A stretch of 40,915 nt of DNA from Candidatus Geocrenenecus arthurdayi. GTDB lineage: Archaea > Thermoproteota > Nitrososphaeria_A > Caldarchaeales > Wolframiiraptoraceae. How positions within the stretch are numbered: the first letter of the stretch is position 1; each line of letters starts with the position of its first letter. The translations under genes were made by a program, and so were the position numbers. Of the stretch, positions 18,218-26,306 are shown one piece after another. Below the pieces are notes generated by a model. That model was given only the letters and a program-made list of their open reading frames with translations, searched no databases and was not told the origin of the DNA. The stretch spans positions 1-40,915 of the forward strand of contig JAKCEX010000008.1 of assembly GCA_023539395.1 (NCBI GenBank), in the 5' to 3' direction.

Positions 18218-18388
18218 TTGGGTTTAAAAGAATTCATTAAGAATTCCATAATTTTGTTTAAGTTAGCTAGGAAGCCTTCTAAGGATGAATTTCTACTTGC
18301 ATTGAGGATAACTCTAATCGGGGTAGCAGTTATCGGCGTAATAGCATTTATTATAAGGTTCGTGGCATTAGCTATCCAAGGAGTATAG
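18218..18388 (+). CDS. secE: Preprotein translocase subunit SecE (Sec61 gamma)
   Basis: Short gene of 56 codons, begun by TTG with GGTGA five bases upstream. The product is GLKEFIKNSIILFKLARKPS, then DEFLLALRITLIG and one transmembrane helix, with FIIRFVALAIQGV at the end. This is the amphipathic-helix-plus-single-TM layout of archaeal SecE, which clamps SecY. Its place immediately before spt5/nusG is the standard gene order and confirms the call. The gap to spt5 is 12 nt. Confidence 0.92.
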   Translation: MGLKEFIKNSIILFKLARKPSKDEFLLALRITLIGVAVIGVIAFIIRFVALAIQGV

Positions 18389-18400
18389 GGTAGAGGGATA

Positions 18401-18898
18401 TTGTCTCAAGGTTCTCCAAGATACTTTGCAGTAAAAGTAACCGTAGGTCAGGAGAGGAATGTAGCCAGGATCATTGAGAGTAAAATCATTAGGGAGATTA
18501 TACAGGATGGGAAGGTAGTTGGAAGAGAGATTGTAGTAGATGGTGTATACTCTATAATAGCTCTACCGAATATCAAGGGATACATATTCATTGAAGCAGA
18601 TAGTAAGGAGAAAGTCTCATTAGTAACTCAAGCAGTAAGGCATGTAAAATCTAGACCTGCTTTAGTAGTTAAGAAGGAAGAGATTATGCAGCATCTAGTT
18701 GAGAAACCAGTTATTGAGACAATCTCAATTGGAGACATAGTTGAAATAGTTGCTGGACCACTAAGAGGGATATATGGTAGAGTAGTAAGAATAGATAAAC
18801 CTAAAAATGAGCTTACGATAGAGCCTACGGATGCTGCCTTCCCCCTCCCAATCTCCATCTCAGCTGACCAAGTACGTCTAACCAGACCTTCCAAGTAG
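18401..18898 (+). CDS. spt5: Transcription elongation factor Spt5 (archaeal NusG)
   Basis: Binds RNA polymerase over the DNA cleft with Spt4 and raises processivity. 165 residues: NGN domain (about 1-100, with RYFAVKVTVGQERNVAR and IKGYIFIEADSKE) and a C-terminal KOW domain (about 105-160, with GDIVEIVAGPLRGIYGRVVRID). The TTG start at 18401 has GAGGGA just upstream. Second gene of the secE-spt5 pair; the rpl11-rpl1-rpl10 genes follow after an unusually structured gap. Confidence 0.94.
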   Translation: MSQGSPRYFAVKVTVGQERNVARIIESKIIREIIQDGKVVGREIVVDGVYSIIALPNIKGYIFIEADSKEKVSLVTQAVRHVKSRPALVVKKEEIMQHLVEKPVIETISIGDIVEIVAGPLRGIYGRVVRIDKPKNELTIEPTDAAFPLPISISADQVRLTRPSK

Positions 18899-18945
18899 AT
18901 GTATGTGAGCTCCCCAAAACTATTCACGCAGTACTACAACCATCT

Positions 18946-19080
18946 AGAGGTTGGCTTAAGCTGATGTATCCAACCTATGAGTAGTAAATCTGTAGGCTCG
19001 TAGGTTAGATCTAACTCATTCAGAGATTGGCTCAGACGACTATCGCCACCAGTCTTGATAGCTAATATAGCTCATCAGAT
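18946..19080 (+). other. Structured spacer between spt5 and rpl11 (possible RNA element)
   Basis: The 293-nt gap holds dense inverted repeats. AGGTTGG (18948-18954) pairs with CCAACCT (18970-18976). AACCTATGAG (18972-18981) pairs over ten positions, one G-U, with CTCGTAGGTT (18997-19006). ATGAGT (18977-18982) pairs with ACTCAT (19014-19019). TGATAGCT (19057-19063 region) pairs with AGCTcATCA ending at 19077. The first three helices compete for the same bases, as in a switch. AGAG(G/A)TTGGCT occurs twice (18946 and 19022). No tRNA, rRNA or coding frame fits. It could be an spt5 3' leader/terminator or a small RNA. Confidence 0.4.
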
Positions 19081-19144
19081 AAAACTCTATTTTTAACCTA
19101 CATTAGATAAATAGTTATATACAGTCAAGTTTAACTTTAAGATG

Positions 19145-19156
19145 GTTTTTAATTTA
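19145..19156 (+). promoter_or_regulatory. TATA-like element for rpl11
   Basis: GTTTTTAATTTA sits about 50 nt before the chosen start. This would give a leader of about 27 nt, long enough to include the strong GGAGGTG ribosome site at 19188-19194. A second AT-rich candidate (GTTATATAC) lies near 19114-19122. Confidence 0.4.
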
Positions 19157-19203
19157 CTGAGTCAGATTAGCTTAATAACCAGCTAACGGAGGTGGTAATT
19201 AAA

Positions 19204-19683
19204 GTGCCTGAGAAAACTGTCCGATTCCTCGTACCAGGTGGTGAGGCAAATGCTGGTCCACCTATAGGTCCAGCTCTCGGTCCACTAGGTGTAAATGTTC
19301 TACAGATAGTTGAGGAGATAAATAGGGTTACCTCAGAGTTTAGAGGTATGAGAGTTCCAGTAGAAGTAACCGTTAACACTGATACTAAGGAATTCAAAGT
19401 CGTAGTTGGAACACCTACTACCGCTGCTCTAATAGTCAAGGAGGCTGGAGTAGAGAAGGGTTCTAAAATGCCTGGTAGAGAAAATATTGGTGGGTTAACC
19501 CTAGACCAGGTTATAAAGATAGCTAGAGTAAAGATTGATGATATGCGTGCTAAGAATTTGAAGTCTGCTGTTAAACAAGTACTCGGTACATGCTTAAGCA
19601 TGGGTGTAACGGTGGATGGTAAAAACCCCAGAGAAGTAATTAAAGAGATAGATCTAGGAGTACATGACGATAAACTAGTGTAG
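19204..19683 (+). CDS. rpl11: Large-subunit ribosomal protein uL11
   Basis: Binds 23S rRNA at the GTPase-associated centre and forms the base of the stalk with L10-L12. 159 residues with the family core VPGGEANAGPPIGPALGPLG, the hinge, and the C-terminal rRNA-binding part (GTCLSMGVTVDGKNPREV). GTG at 19204 is preferred to the upstream GTG at 19192 because the ribosome site GGAGGTG covers the latter and stands at the right distance (9 nt) from the former. It also gives the usual MPEKTVRF-like start. rpl1 follows after 222 nt, a larger gap than usual. Confidence 0.95.
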   Translation: MPEKTVRFLVPGGEANAGPPIGPALGPLGVNVLQIVEEINRVTSEFRGMRVPVEVTVNTDTKEFKVVVGTPTTAALIVKEAGVEKGSKMPGRENIGGLTLDQVIKIARVKIDDMRAKNLKSAVKQVLGTCLSMGVTVDGKNPREVIKEIDLGVHDDKLV

Positions 19684-19905
19684 AATATCTGGAGATTGAA
19701 GTCATGAATCTTTATGGTTTAGAGATTCTAGAAGATTAACTGTAGAAGTGATTGAGCTGGATATGAGAGGATCGATTTAGAATATCATGCTTATAATTTT
19801 CTAAGACGGCTTCTAATTCTTGCAATTTTAACTATGCCTCACCCGTCATGTGTGGGAACGATTATCCTTATATTAACCTGGCTTCTGGAAGGTATGTGAA
19901 GAAGA

Positions 19906-20571
19906 ATGTCTAAAGCTTTAGAGAAGAATCTTATTGAAGCAATTGAAGAAGTAAAGAAATCTACTAAGCCTAGGAGGTTTAAGCAGAGTATAGAGCTTCT
20001 GATCAATATTGAGGGTGTAGACCTAAAGAAGCCTGAGAATAGATTTGTTGAAGATATTGAGCTCCCGAATGGTTTAGGTGGGAAGAAGAGAAGAATATGT
20101 GTAATAGCTACGCCAGCTCTAGGATCTGAAGCGAGAAGGATTCCTGAGATCGATAGAGTAATAGAAAGAGATGAATTAGAATCGCTGGTTGGGAATAAGA
20201 GAGCTGCAAAGAAGATTGCATCTCAGTATGATTATTTCTTAATTGACCCTCCACTGATGGGTTTAACGGCTAAAGCTCTCGGAGCAGCATTAGGTGGTAG
20301 AGGTAAGAGACCTATCCCAATACCTCCTGGAGCAAACATCGCAGATCTTGCTAAGAAATATAGTAAGACGGTAACCGTTAATGTTAGGAAGAATCCTCAG
20401 GCTATGTGTATGATAGGTGTTGAAGACATGGATACGAGAAGCTTAGTAGAGAATGCTTTAACAGTAATATCTAAGATTGCCGATAGGTTAGAAAAACACT
20501 ACAATAATATTAAATCCATATATGTAAAGAAAACGATGGATAAACCTGTCAAAGTCATATTAGAGGAATGA
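19906..20571 (+). CDS. rpl1: Large-subunit ribosomal protein uL1
   Basis: Forms the mobile L1 stalk that handles the exiting tRNA. 221 residues, usual archaeal length; the N-terminal KSTKPRRFKQSIEL segment, the central domain (FLIDPPLMGLTAKALG, GGRGKRPIPIPPG) and the final INIESIYVKKTM-like block are family features. ATG 19906 is preceded by GGTATGTGAAGAAG. In many archaea L1 represses its own mRNA; the leader here has a G-rich hairpin, but I could not establish an L1 site. It belongs to the rpl11-rpl1-rpl10 stalk protein cluster. Confidence 0.95.
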   Translation: MSKALEKNLIEAIEEVKKSTKPRRFKQSIELLINIEGVDLKKPENRFVEDIELPNGLGGKKRRICVIATPALGSEARRIPEIDRVIERDELESLVGNKRAAKKIASQYDYFLIDPPLMGLTAKALGAALGGRGKRPIPIPPGANIADLAKKYSKTVTVNVRKNPQAMCMIGVEDMDTRSLVENALTVISKIADRLEKHYNNIKSIYVKKTMDKPVKVILEE

Positions 20572-20580
20572 AGTAAAAAA

Positions 20581-20622
20581 GAGGATATACAGAGAATAAT
20601 ACTTATCTTAACAGATATCCTC
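20581..20622 (+). terminator. Inverted repeat just after rpl1
   Basis: GAGGATAT (20581-20588) and ATATCCTC (20615-20622) are perfect 8-base complements separated by 26 nt, starting 10 nt after the rpl1 stop. It may fold at the mRNA 3' end as a processing or termination signal, or be an operator; no T-run follows directly, so a classical terminator is doubtful. Confidence 0.35.
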
Positions 20623-20837
20623 CTATATCCCGGTTGGATTGAGGCAGAAGCTAGGCTTAAAAACTTTAAAGATACTAATACATCATAGTGATTGCAAAGT
20701 ACTAGATTTTCTACGCCGAAGAGGAATAGAGGCAGAATTTAAGAAAGTTAGGATAAGCGATTACCACTCAACACATCTATTAAAGCTGTCTTAACCCTAT
20801 TCAGAAGGCTCAGTTAAACGATATTCCTGGTTCATAC

Positions 20838-21242
20838 ATGCTTCTACCAGGTAATTATCTCTGGGTTACAGTTGAGAGCTGTCAGTATTGTAAGGTCCTT
20901 TCTAAGCTTCCTATAATAATTGAATCTGTATCTTATTCTGAATCTTTAGGGATTATAGCAAAAATAATAGTACCTGGTAGGCTATTCCAGAAGAAACTCA
21001 TTGAGAGTTTGGTTAGTAAAGGTTTAGACGTAGAAATTCTATCAGTCCATGATTATGTAGGTTACGAGTTAACTCAGAGGCAATTAGAAGTCTTAAATAC
21101 AATCCTTAAATCAGGCTACCTAGACTCTAGAAAGAATGTTAAAATGAAAGATGTAGCTTTCCTCTTAGGTGTAGATGCTTCTACAGTTTCTAGAATATTT
21201 AAAGCTGCATTAAAGAAAGTTCTCCTTAAGATTCTAGACTAA
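20838..21242 (+). CDS. HTH_10 (bacterio-opsin-activator-type) transcription regulator
   Basis: 134 residues. The C-terminal half has the HTH_10 pattern: YELTQRQLEVLNTILKSGYLD, then KMKDVAFLLGVDASTVSRIFKAALKKVL, a helix-turn-helix of the bat family. The N-terminal 70 residues form a small alpha-beta sensor-like domain with a CQYC pair at Cys15/Cys18 (VESCQYCK), possibly a metal or redox site. It sits in the stalk-protein cluster between rpl1 and rpl10, where such a gene does not belong, right next to an oxidase fragment. Its regulon is unknown. Confidence 0.82.
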   Translation: MLLPGNYLWVTVESCQYCKVLSKLPIIIESVSYSESLGIIAKIIVPGRLFQKKLIESLVSKGLDVEILSVHDYVGYELTQRQLEVLNTILKSGYLDSRKNVKMKDVAFLLGVDASTVSRIFKAALKKVLLKILD

Positions 21243-21284
21243 GAGATGAAGAATAGAGAGACATAAATAATATGTGCGACCTTC

Positions 21285-21509
21285 GTGAGTGGTCTGGTAA
21301 TGGGGTTAAGCATGGGGCTTGCTGGAACTCTTGGAATGTTGAGGAGGACTCTCTACCCGATGGGGCTTGGACCATATGAGCCTTACATGTTCTACGCTAC
21401 AGTGGGAGCATTAATGTTAGCTTTAGGCTTCATAGTCTTCTTAGTAAATATTCTCAAAACAGTGAAGATAACCGACTTAGTAAAGATAATCTTCTCCTCC
21501 AAGTATTAG
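21285..21509 (+). pseudogene. C-terminal fragment of a heme-copper oxidase subunit I
   Basis: 74 residues from GTG 21285. The sequence contains GLAGTLGMLRRTLYP, then YEPYMFYATVGALMLALGF and IVFLVNILKT. This follows the end of terminal-oxidase subunit I (helices XI-XII): a Gly-rich helix, the GMxRR turn, a Tyr-Pro loop and a last helix with GF-FLxN. The helices carrying heme and copper ligands are missing and an in-frame stop lies at 21264, so it cannot be an oxidase. It is most simply a relic left after loss of the gene; a small reused membrane protein is the alternative. A T6 run follows at about 21541. Confidence 0.6.
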
Positions 21510-21683
21510 AATAGTCTTCAACTCATAAAATTCCCTACTCTTTTTTGAAATACTTCTATCATTGAGAATCCTAGTAAACAATTTTGATGAACAAAGTGGT
21601 TAGAATATTCTCAAGTTCAATGTTTTAAGTTTTTTAAGTAGGTTGAATAATCAGTATTCGAGCTATTGTGATCTAGAGGTGTG

Positions 21684-22559
21684 ATGCTGGTCTTGCATAG
21701 TCAAGCTGCTACTATGAGAGTTCAGAAGTGGAAGATTAATGAAGTAAATGAGTTAGCTGATCTTATCGAGAAGCACAAGGTGGTAGCAGTCTTCAAGTTG
21801 ACAGGCTTAAGAGCTAACTTGATACATGAGATTAGGAAGAAGCTTAGAGGTACCGCTATAATACGTGTAACTAAGAAGACTCTCTTCATTAAAGCTGTAG
21901 AGAAAACAGGTAAAAGAGAATTGGCTAAGCTTATAGAAGATTTACGTACACCAGTTGGGTTCATCTTCTCAAATATAAGTGCATTTAAACTTAAGATCCT
22001 GCTAGATAAGAATAAGATACTAATGCATGCTAAAGCAGGTGAGAAAGCAGATGTAGATGTAATCATCCCAGAGATGAATACTGGTTTACCGCCTGGACCG
22101 ATACTAAGTGATTTCGGTAAACTGAAGATACCAACTAGGATTGAGGGTGGACAGATATGGATTGCAAAAGATACTTTAGTAGCTAGGAAAGGTGAAGAAA
22201 TATCCCCTCAATTAGCATCTCTCCTCGCAAGACTAGACATAAAAGCAGTTATGAAAGGAATAACTATCGATAAAGCTTATGAAGACGGAGTTTTAATCAC
22301 AGGAGAAAGCCTTGCGATAGATTTGGAGAAAGTAAAGAATGAGATTATTGAAGCAGGGAGCTCAGCTATCAGACTAGCGGTTGAGATGGGTTATGTTACA
22401 AGGGAAACGATCCAGTTCATATTAGTTAAAGCTGCTAGGGAAGCAAGAATACTCGCTGTTGAATTAGCTTTACCATCTAGAGAAGTAATACGAGATATAA
22501 TCATGAAAGCTGAAATCATAGCTACGAAGCTTAAGGAAGCACTAGAGTTAAAGAAATAG
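21684..22559 (+). CDS. rpl10: Large-subunit ribosomal protein uL10 (P0), short form without acidic tail
   Basis: Anchors L12 dimers on the ribosomal stalk. About 291 residues: rRNA-binding domain (about 15-120, with ELADLIEKHKVVAVFKLTG, IRKKLRGTAIIRVTKKTLF), the inserted P0 domain (TGLPPGPILSDFGKLKIPT, GGQIWIAKDTLV) and a long helical spine that carries L12. It ends LKEALELKK, without the charged linker and GLxALFG tail seen on most archaeal P0 proteins. Start: ATG 21684 after GAGGTG; TTG 21693 is possible. The stop is 12 nt from the convergent alaS stop. Confidence 0.93.
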   Translation: MLVLHSQAATMRVQKWKINEVNELADLIEKHKVVAVFKLTGLRANLIHEIRKKLRGTAIIRVTKKTLFIKAVEKTGKRELAKLIEDLRTPVGFIFSNISAFKLKILLDKNKILMHAKAGEKADVDVIIPEMNTGLPPGPILSDFGKLKIPTRIEGGQIWIAKDTLVARKGEEISPQLASLLARLDIKAVMKGITIDKAYEDGVLITGESLAIDLEKVKNEIIEAGSSAIRLAVEMGYVTRETIQFILVKAAREARILAVELALPSREVIRDIIMKAEIIATKLKEALELKK

Positions 22560-22571
22560 TCTTATCGTCTC

Positions 22572-25355
22572 CTAACCTTTGAGAACCTCCCCAATAACTT
22601 CTAAGATTATTTTTCTTAAAGCTTCTTCATCTACATCATTTTGTAGTACTCCTTGACCAAGCTTACTCTGTCCTCCAGCTCTACCACCTATTCTAGATGC
22701 AATCTTGCTTGCAAGTTCTCCTGCATGTAAACCTAGATTCTGAGCTTCTTCATTACATACTATGAGTATACTTGGTTTCTCCCCACCATAAACAGCTATA
22801 AAACATTTAGGCTGTGGAGGCCCTATCAATTCATCTGAAATTGCGAAAACATATTCTTTATCATCTTCTCTTTCTCTAGATACGTATATTCTCAGTTTAT
22901 CAAACTCTAAAGATTTAATGGATAATTCCTTCGCTCTATATTTTGCAGCAATCTTAATGAATGAACGATATCTTCTTCTAAGGTCTCTAAGCTCATTAAT
23001 TGTTTCCTGAAGCTTTTGTAAGATGCTGGCTGAAGGTGTCTCAAGCATCATTGATGCTTCAGAGATAATCTTCTCATTCTCCTGAATATATGGTAGAGTT
23101 GATGTACCTGCTGTAAAGATTAGTCTCTCAACTCCTTCTTGTATTCGCTCTGTTCTTACTATCTTTATTAATCCTACATCTTCTGTACTCTCACAATGTA
23201 TTCCTCCACATGCTTCTGCATCCCACCCAGGTATTTCTACTACTCTAATAATCGCTGATGGGACTTCTCCTCCCTGGTATAATGTGAAACCGTAAATTTT
23301 TTCAGCTTCATTTCTATCCATCCATTTAATAATAACTGGAATTCTACTCATAACGATGCCGTTAGCTAGGTGTTCAATCTTCTCTAAATCTTCTCTAGTT
23401 AATCTCTTATGATGGTATATGTCAAGTCTAGCTTTATCTGGTTCTTTTTCAGCTCCTGCTTGCCAAGCATGTTTTCCTAAGACTCTTCTAGCAGCTCCAA
23501 GTATTATGTGTGTAGCTGTATGATGCCTCATTAATCTAAGCCTTCTCTCTCTATCTAATTCTCCTTCGATCTCTATTCCTGAAGGTGGTATGAGACCTTC
23601 CACTTTATGTAAGATTACTCCACCACTAAGTAGTATAGCTTCTGTAACTCTTGTTCTATTATCCCCCCATTTAAGGAATCCATTATCTGAAGCCTGCCCA
23701 CCGCTTGTTGGATAAAACAATGTTTGATCTAAGATAACGTAGTTGTCAACTGTTCCTAAGACCTTAGCTTTAAAATTGAATTCAAGAGGGCGTTCATAGA
23801 ATAGCTTCTTAGTAGCAGGGTAGTTCTTTACTTTCTCTTCAAGAATTCTTATCCAATCTTGTGTTGGTGCTTCAACTGCTTTTAGATGTCTTGAAGCTAC
23901 AAGTTCATAGAAGTTCTCAGGGATACTTATCTTCAGATTCATTTTTTCAGCTATCTGTTTAACGAAGTCTGGTGTTAGACCTTTCTCATCATACATTCTT
24001 ACCAAGAATTCTGTAGGTAACTCTTCCATTCTTGTCTTCAACTGTTTAATTTCCCTCTCAACATAAGCTGCTCCACGCTTTATAGTCTCCCTAAACTTGT
24101 TTATTTCTGATTCAATTATCTCGATTGTTTCATTTCTTATCTCTTCTAGATGTGGGAAGTCTCTAGCCCAATAATTTATCTGTAAATCTATTAAGTCGAC
24201 TAGCTTATCTGCTGAGTTAATGAATTCTAATAATCTATATGCTTTCCTTATGAGTAGCCTTGCTAGATAACCAACTTTAACGTTTGAGGGGACAACTCCC
24301 TCGCTAATTATGAAGGTTATAGACTTGGTATAATCTAGGAGAGCGTAGATTCTCTCTAAAGGAATTATTTCTCTCTCGATAACTTCTAAGGGTATCCCAG
24401 ATCTTTCAGATACGATTCTCCGAGCTTCATGAATAGTCTGATTAGCTTTAGGAGTTACGAGTGCTGTATATGGTGAATAAGCTTCTAGGAGTTTTCTATC
24501 GGGTTTAGGTAGTTCTATTATCTTTTCTAACTTTGGGTATAGTTCTCCATATATTGCATCAAAGCAGCTAGGTGTCCCTTGGCTAAACCATGCGAATCTT
24601 TCTATTCCGTAACCTGTATCTACTGTTCTTATCGGTAATTCGATAAGCCCACTATCTAATGTTTTATACTGCATGAATACTAGAGTAGCTAATTCAAGCC
24701 CATATGAAATAGTTTCAAAACATGGTCCAGCATTTCCTCCACCACTCCATATAGATTCTTTATAGATTATCTCTTCTTCAGGTATGCCGTATTCTTCTCT
24801 AACGAATTCATGATAGTATCTTACAGTATCTTCTTTCCAGTAGACTTCTTTATCAGGGTAGTTGAAAGCATGTGCTCCACCCATCTCAAATATTGTTAAG
24901 TGTCTACCGAAGGTTAACCCAACCTTGTCTACGTCTACTAGCCTTATACATGGCTGGCTAATAACTAGAGGGTTTGCGGGTGGCGGAGCTATACCTGAAG
25001 TAACAAATGGCTGAAAATCTACAATACTTGCATCAGTTAAGAACATGTCTGTTCTCCATCTAGCTACGACTGGATAAGGCTTAATGATTCTATGACCCCT
25101 CTTCTCAAAGAATCTTAAGAAAACTTCCCTAGAGCCTCTAACATCTAATTTCTTTTTTGCTAGATTCCTGCCAACGAATTTGTATTCCTCGCAAGGCGAT
25201 TCACCACATACATCTCTATCAGGATTAACAGTCCAGAAATATTCTCCACAGACCCTACACTTTTTTCTAATGTACCCTCTCTCTTTGAAAAACTCTAGAG
25301 AGTATGCTTCAGCATCACGAAGTCTATCAAAAGTAACTAATGCCTCATGAGGCAT
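22572..25355 (-). CDS. alaS: Alanyl-tRNA synthetase, archaeal type
   Basis: Charges tRNA-Ala. 927 residues. The N-terminal zinc-binding insert typical of archaeal AlaRS (CRVCGEYFWTVNPDRDVC) is followed by the class II catalytic core (GHLTIFEMGG-like segment, VDTGYGIERFAW), the editing domain with HHTATH and CGGIHCESTEDVG, and the C-Ala domain near the end (GGRAGGQSKLGQG). The start follows GGGGAG by five bases. In crenarchaea alaS commonly follows rpl12 downstream of rpl10; here the two are on the opposite strand from rpl10. Confidence 0.96.
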   Translation of the reverse strand: MPHEALVTFDRLRDAEAYSLEFFKERGYIRKKCRVCGEYFWTVNPDRDVCGESPCEEYKFVGRNLAKKKLDVRGSREVFLRFFEKRGHRIIKPYPVVARWRTDMFLTDASIVDFQPFVTSGIAPPPANPLVISQPCIRLVDVDKVGLTFGRHLTIFEMGGAHAFNYPDKEVYWKEDTVRYYHEFVREEYGIPEEEIIYKESIWSGGGNAGPCFETISYGLELATLVFMQYKTLDSGLIELPIRTVDTGYGIERFAWFSQGTPSCFDAIYGELYPKLEKIIELPKPDRKLLEAYSPYTALVTPKANQTIHEARRIVSERSGIPLEVIEREIIPLERIYALLDYTKSITFIISEGVVPSNVKVGYLARLLIRKAYRLLEFINSADKLVDLIDLQINYWARDFPHLEEIRNETIEIIESEINKFRETIKRGAAYVEREIKQLKTRMEELPTEFLVRMYDEKGLTPDFVKQIAEKMNLKISIPENFYELVASRHLKAVEAPTQDWIRILEEKVKNYPATKKLFYERPLEFNFKAKVLGTVDNYVILDQTLFYPTSGGQASDNGFLKWGDNRTRVTEAILLSGGVILHKVEGLIPPSGIEIEGELDRERRLRLMRHHTATHIILGAARRVLGKHAWQAGAEKEPDKARLDIYHHKRLTREDLEKIEHLANGIVMSRIPVIIKWMDRNEAEKIYGFTLYQGGEVPSAIIRVVEIPGWDAEACGGIHCESTEDVGLIKIVRTERIQEGVERLIFTAGTSTLPYIQENEKIISEASMMLETPSASILQKLQETINELRDLRRRYRSFIKIAAKYRAKELSIKSLEFDKLRIYVSREREDDKEYVFAISDELIGPPQPKCFIAVYGGEKPSILIVCNEEAQNLGLHAGELASKIASRIGGRAGGQSKLGQGVLQNDVDEEALRKIILEVIGEVLKG

Positions 25356-25801
25356 TGTATCTCCCCGCTAAACTCTTTAAATCAGGATACTTTAAATTAA
25401 GTTTTTCCTTTTTTACATCTATAAGCTGTTTCTGTTATATCATACATGTGTTATCATGTTTTATGCTGCCAGTCTAAGTCTTTAAGACTTGTCTGAGAGA
25501 TATTTTATAACTATGGCTTTCTGGAGAATGTTAAGAATTGGCTCCATATGTAATAAAGTTGAAAGATTCATTGGATACTTGGAGGAAGAATAGTCGACCC
25601 ATCATAGAGTAAGAGAACATTTAACGAACTAGCAATCTCAAGCTGTTCCTAACATTATATCATTAACTATCAGGATGAAGTGCATGTAATATGCTTATCT
25701 AGGCACTTTGAGGTCAAGCAAAGGTAATGCTTTAGACTTCTAGAAATAACTAGGTCTAGGGAGATAATAAGTTAGTCTTCAGCTCCTTATAAGTTATCTG
25801 G
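25356..25801 (-). other. 446-nt spacer between rpl12 and alaS
   Basis: The part next to alaS (25360-25410) holds its ribosome site and AT-rich TATA candidates (GATTTAAAG, AATTTAAAG on the minus strand), so alaS is probably transcribed separately from rpl12. The rest has no tRNA or rRNA and no convincing frame. A 26-codon frame at 25513-25593 (plus) and a hairpin AAGTGC/GCACTT near 25676-25712 are the only structures seen. This is a wide gap for two genes that are usually close. Confidence 0.5.
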
Positions 25802-26113
25802 TTATCCGAATAGTGCGCTTAATCCAGCTAATGCTTCTTCTTCCTCTTTCTTTTCTTCCTTCTTCTTTTCTTCAGCTGGCTTGGCTTCAGCTGTTACTGT
25901 TGGTGCTGGTGCAGCTGTAGTTACAGTAATAGGCATAAACGTAGCTGACTTCAGTATTTCATCGATATTTACTTCTGAGATAGCTGCAACGAGAGATTTA
26001 ATTCTAACTTCATCTGGGTTTATACCAGCTGCTGCTAACACCTTCTTTAGATTTTCTTCGTTTATTTGTTTTCCCGCTTTGTGAAGTAGGAGAGCAGCAT
26101 AAACATACTCCAT
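25802..26113 (-). CDS. rpl12: Large-subunit ribosomal stalk protein P1 (archaeal L12)
   Basis: Dimeric stalk protein that recruits translation factors. About 103 residues: the N-terminal dimerisation domain [19 protein letters not shown], the [19 protein letters not shown] helices, an Ala/Pro hinge, a Lys/Glu-rich linker and the factor-binding tail LAGLSALFG. The ATG at 26113 gives the universal [10 protein letters not shown] start; the longer frame to 26143 runs into the presumed TATA box (ACTTAAAA, 26144-26151). It is on the strand opposite rpl10, together with alaS, suggesting an inverted block. Confidence 0.93.
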   Translation of the reverse strand: MEYVYAALLLHKAGKQINEENLKKVLAAAGINPDEVRIKSLVAAISEVNIDEILKSATFMPITVTTAAPAPTVTAEAKPAEEKKKEEKKEEEEALAGLSALFG

Positions 26114-26273
26114 AATTATCGTATAGAGTTTATTTATTCTCATTTTTAAGTATTATCCAGCTTCATAAAGAGAAAGTGGGGTCAGCTGAGTTTTAATGAA
26201 CTCTAGTCGATATGGTATAATAAAATGGGTTACCATGAATGCTCAATTTCTTGTAGCTCGTCAATATTAATAT

Positions 26274-26282
26274 GTATATAAG
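26274..26282 (+). promoter_or_regulatory. TATA box for fumC
   Basis: GTATATAAG is centred 29 nt before the ATG at 26307, the arrangement for a leaderless transcript. Confidence 0.6.
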
Positions 26283-26306
26283 TGGGCTTTAAGATCCGAT
26301 ATCAAT

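Noticed and set aside
19034-19080. Minus-strand CTGATGA and CTGA resembling box C and box D of a guide RNA
   Set aside because: Spacing and the inner D'/C' boxes do not fit, and the plus-strand helices explain the region better.
19850-19912. TGTGGGAACG and TGTGAAG before rpl1, resembling the L1-binding site of 23S rRNA
   Set aside because: I could not form the required stem with the two loops at the right spacing, so autoregulation is not supported from sequence.
25513-25593. 26-codon frame in the rpl12-alaS gap
   Set aside because: No ribosome site or properly spaced promoter and no recognisable sequence; such a length is expected by chance.
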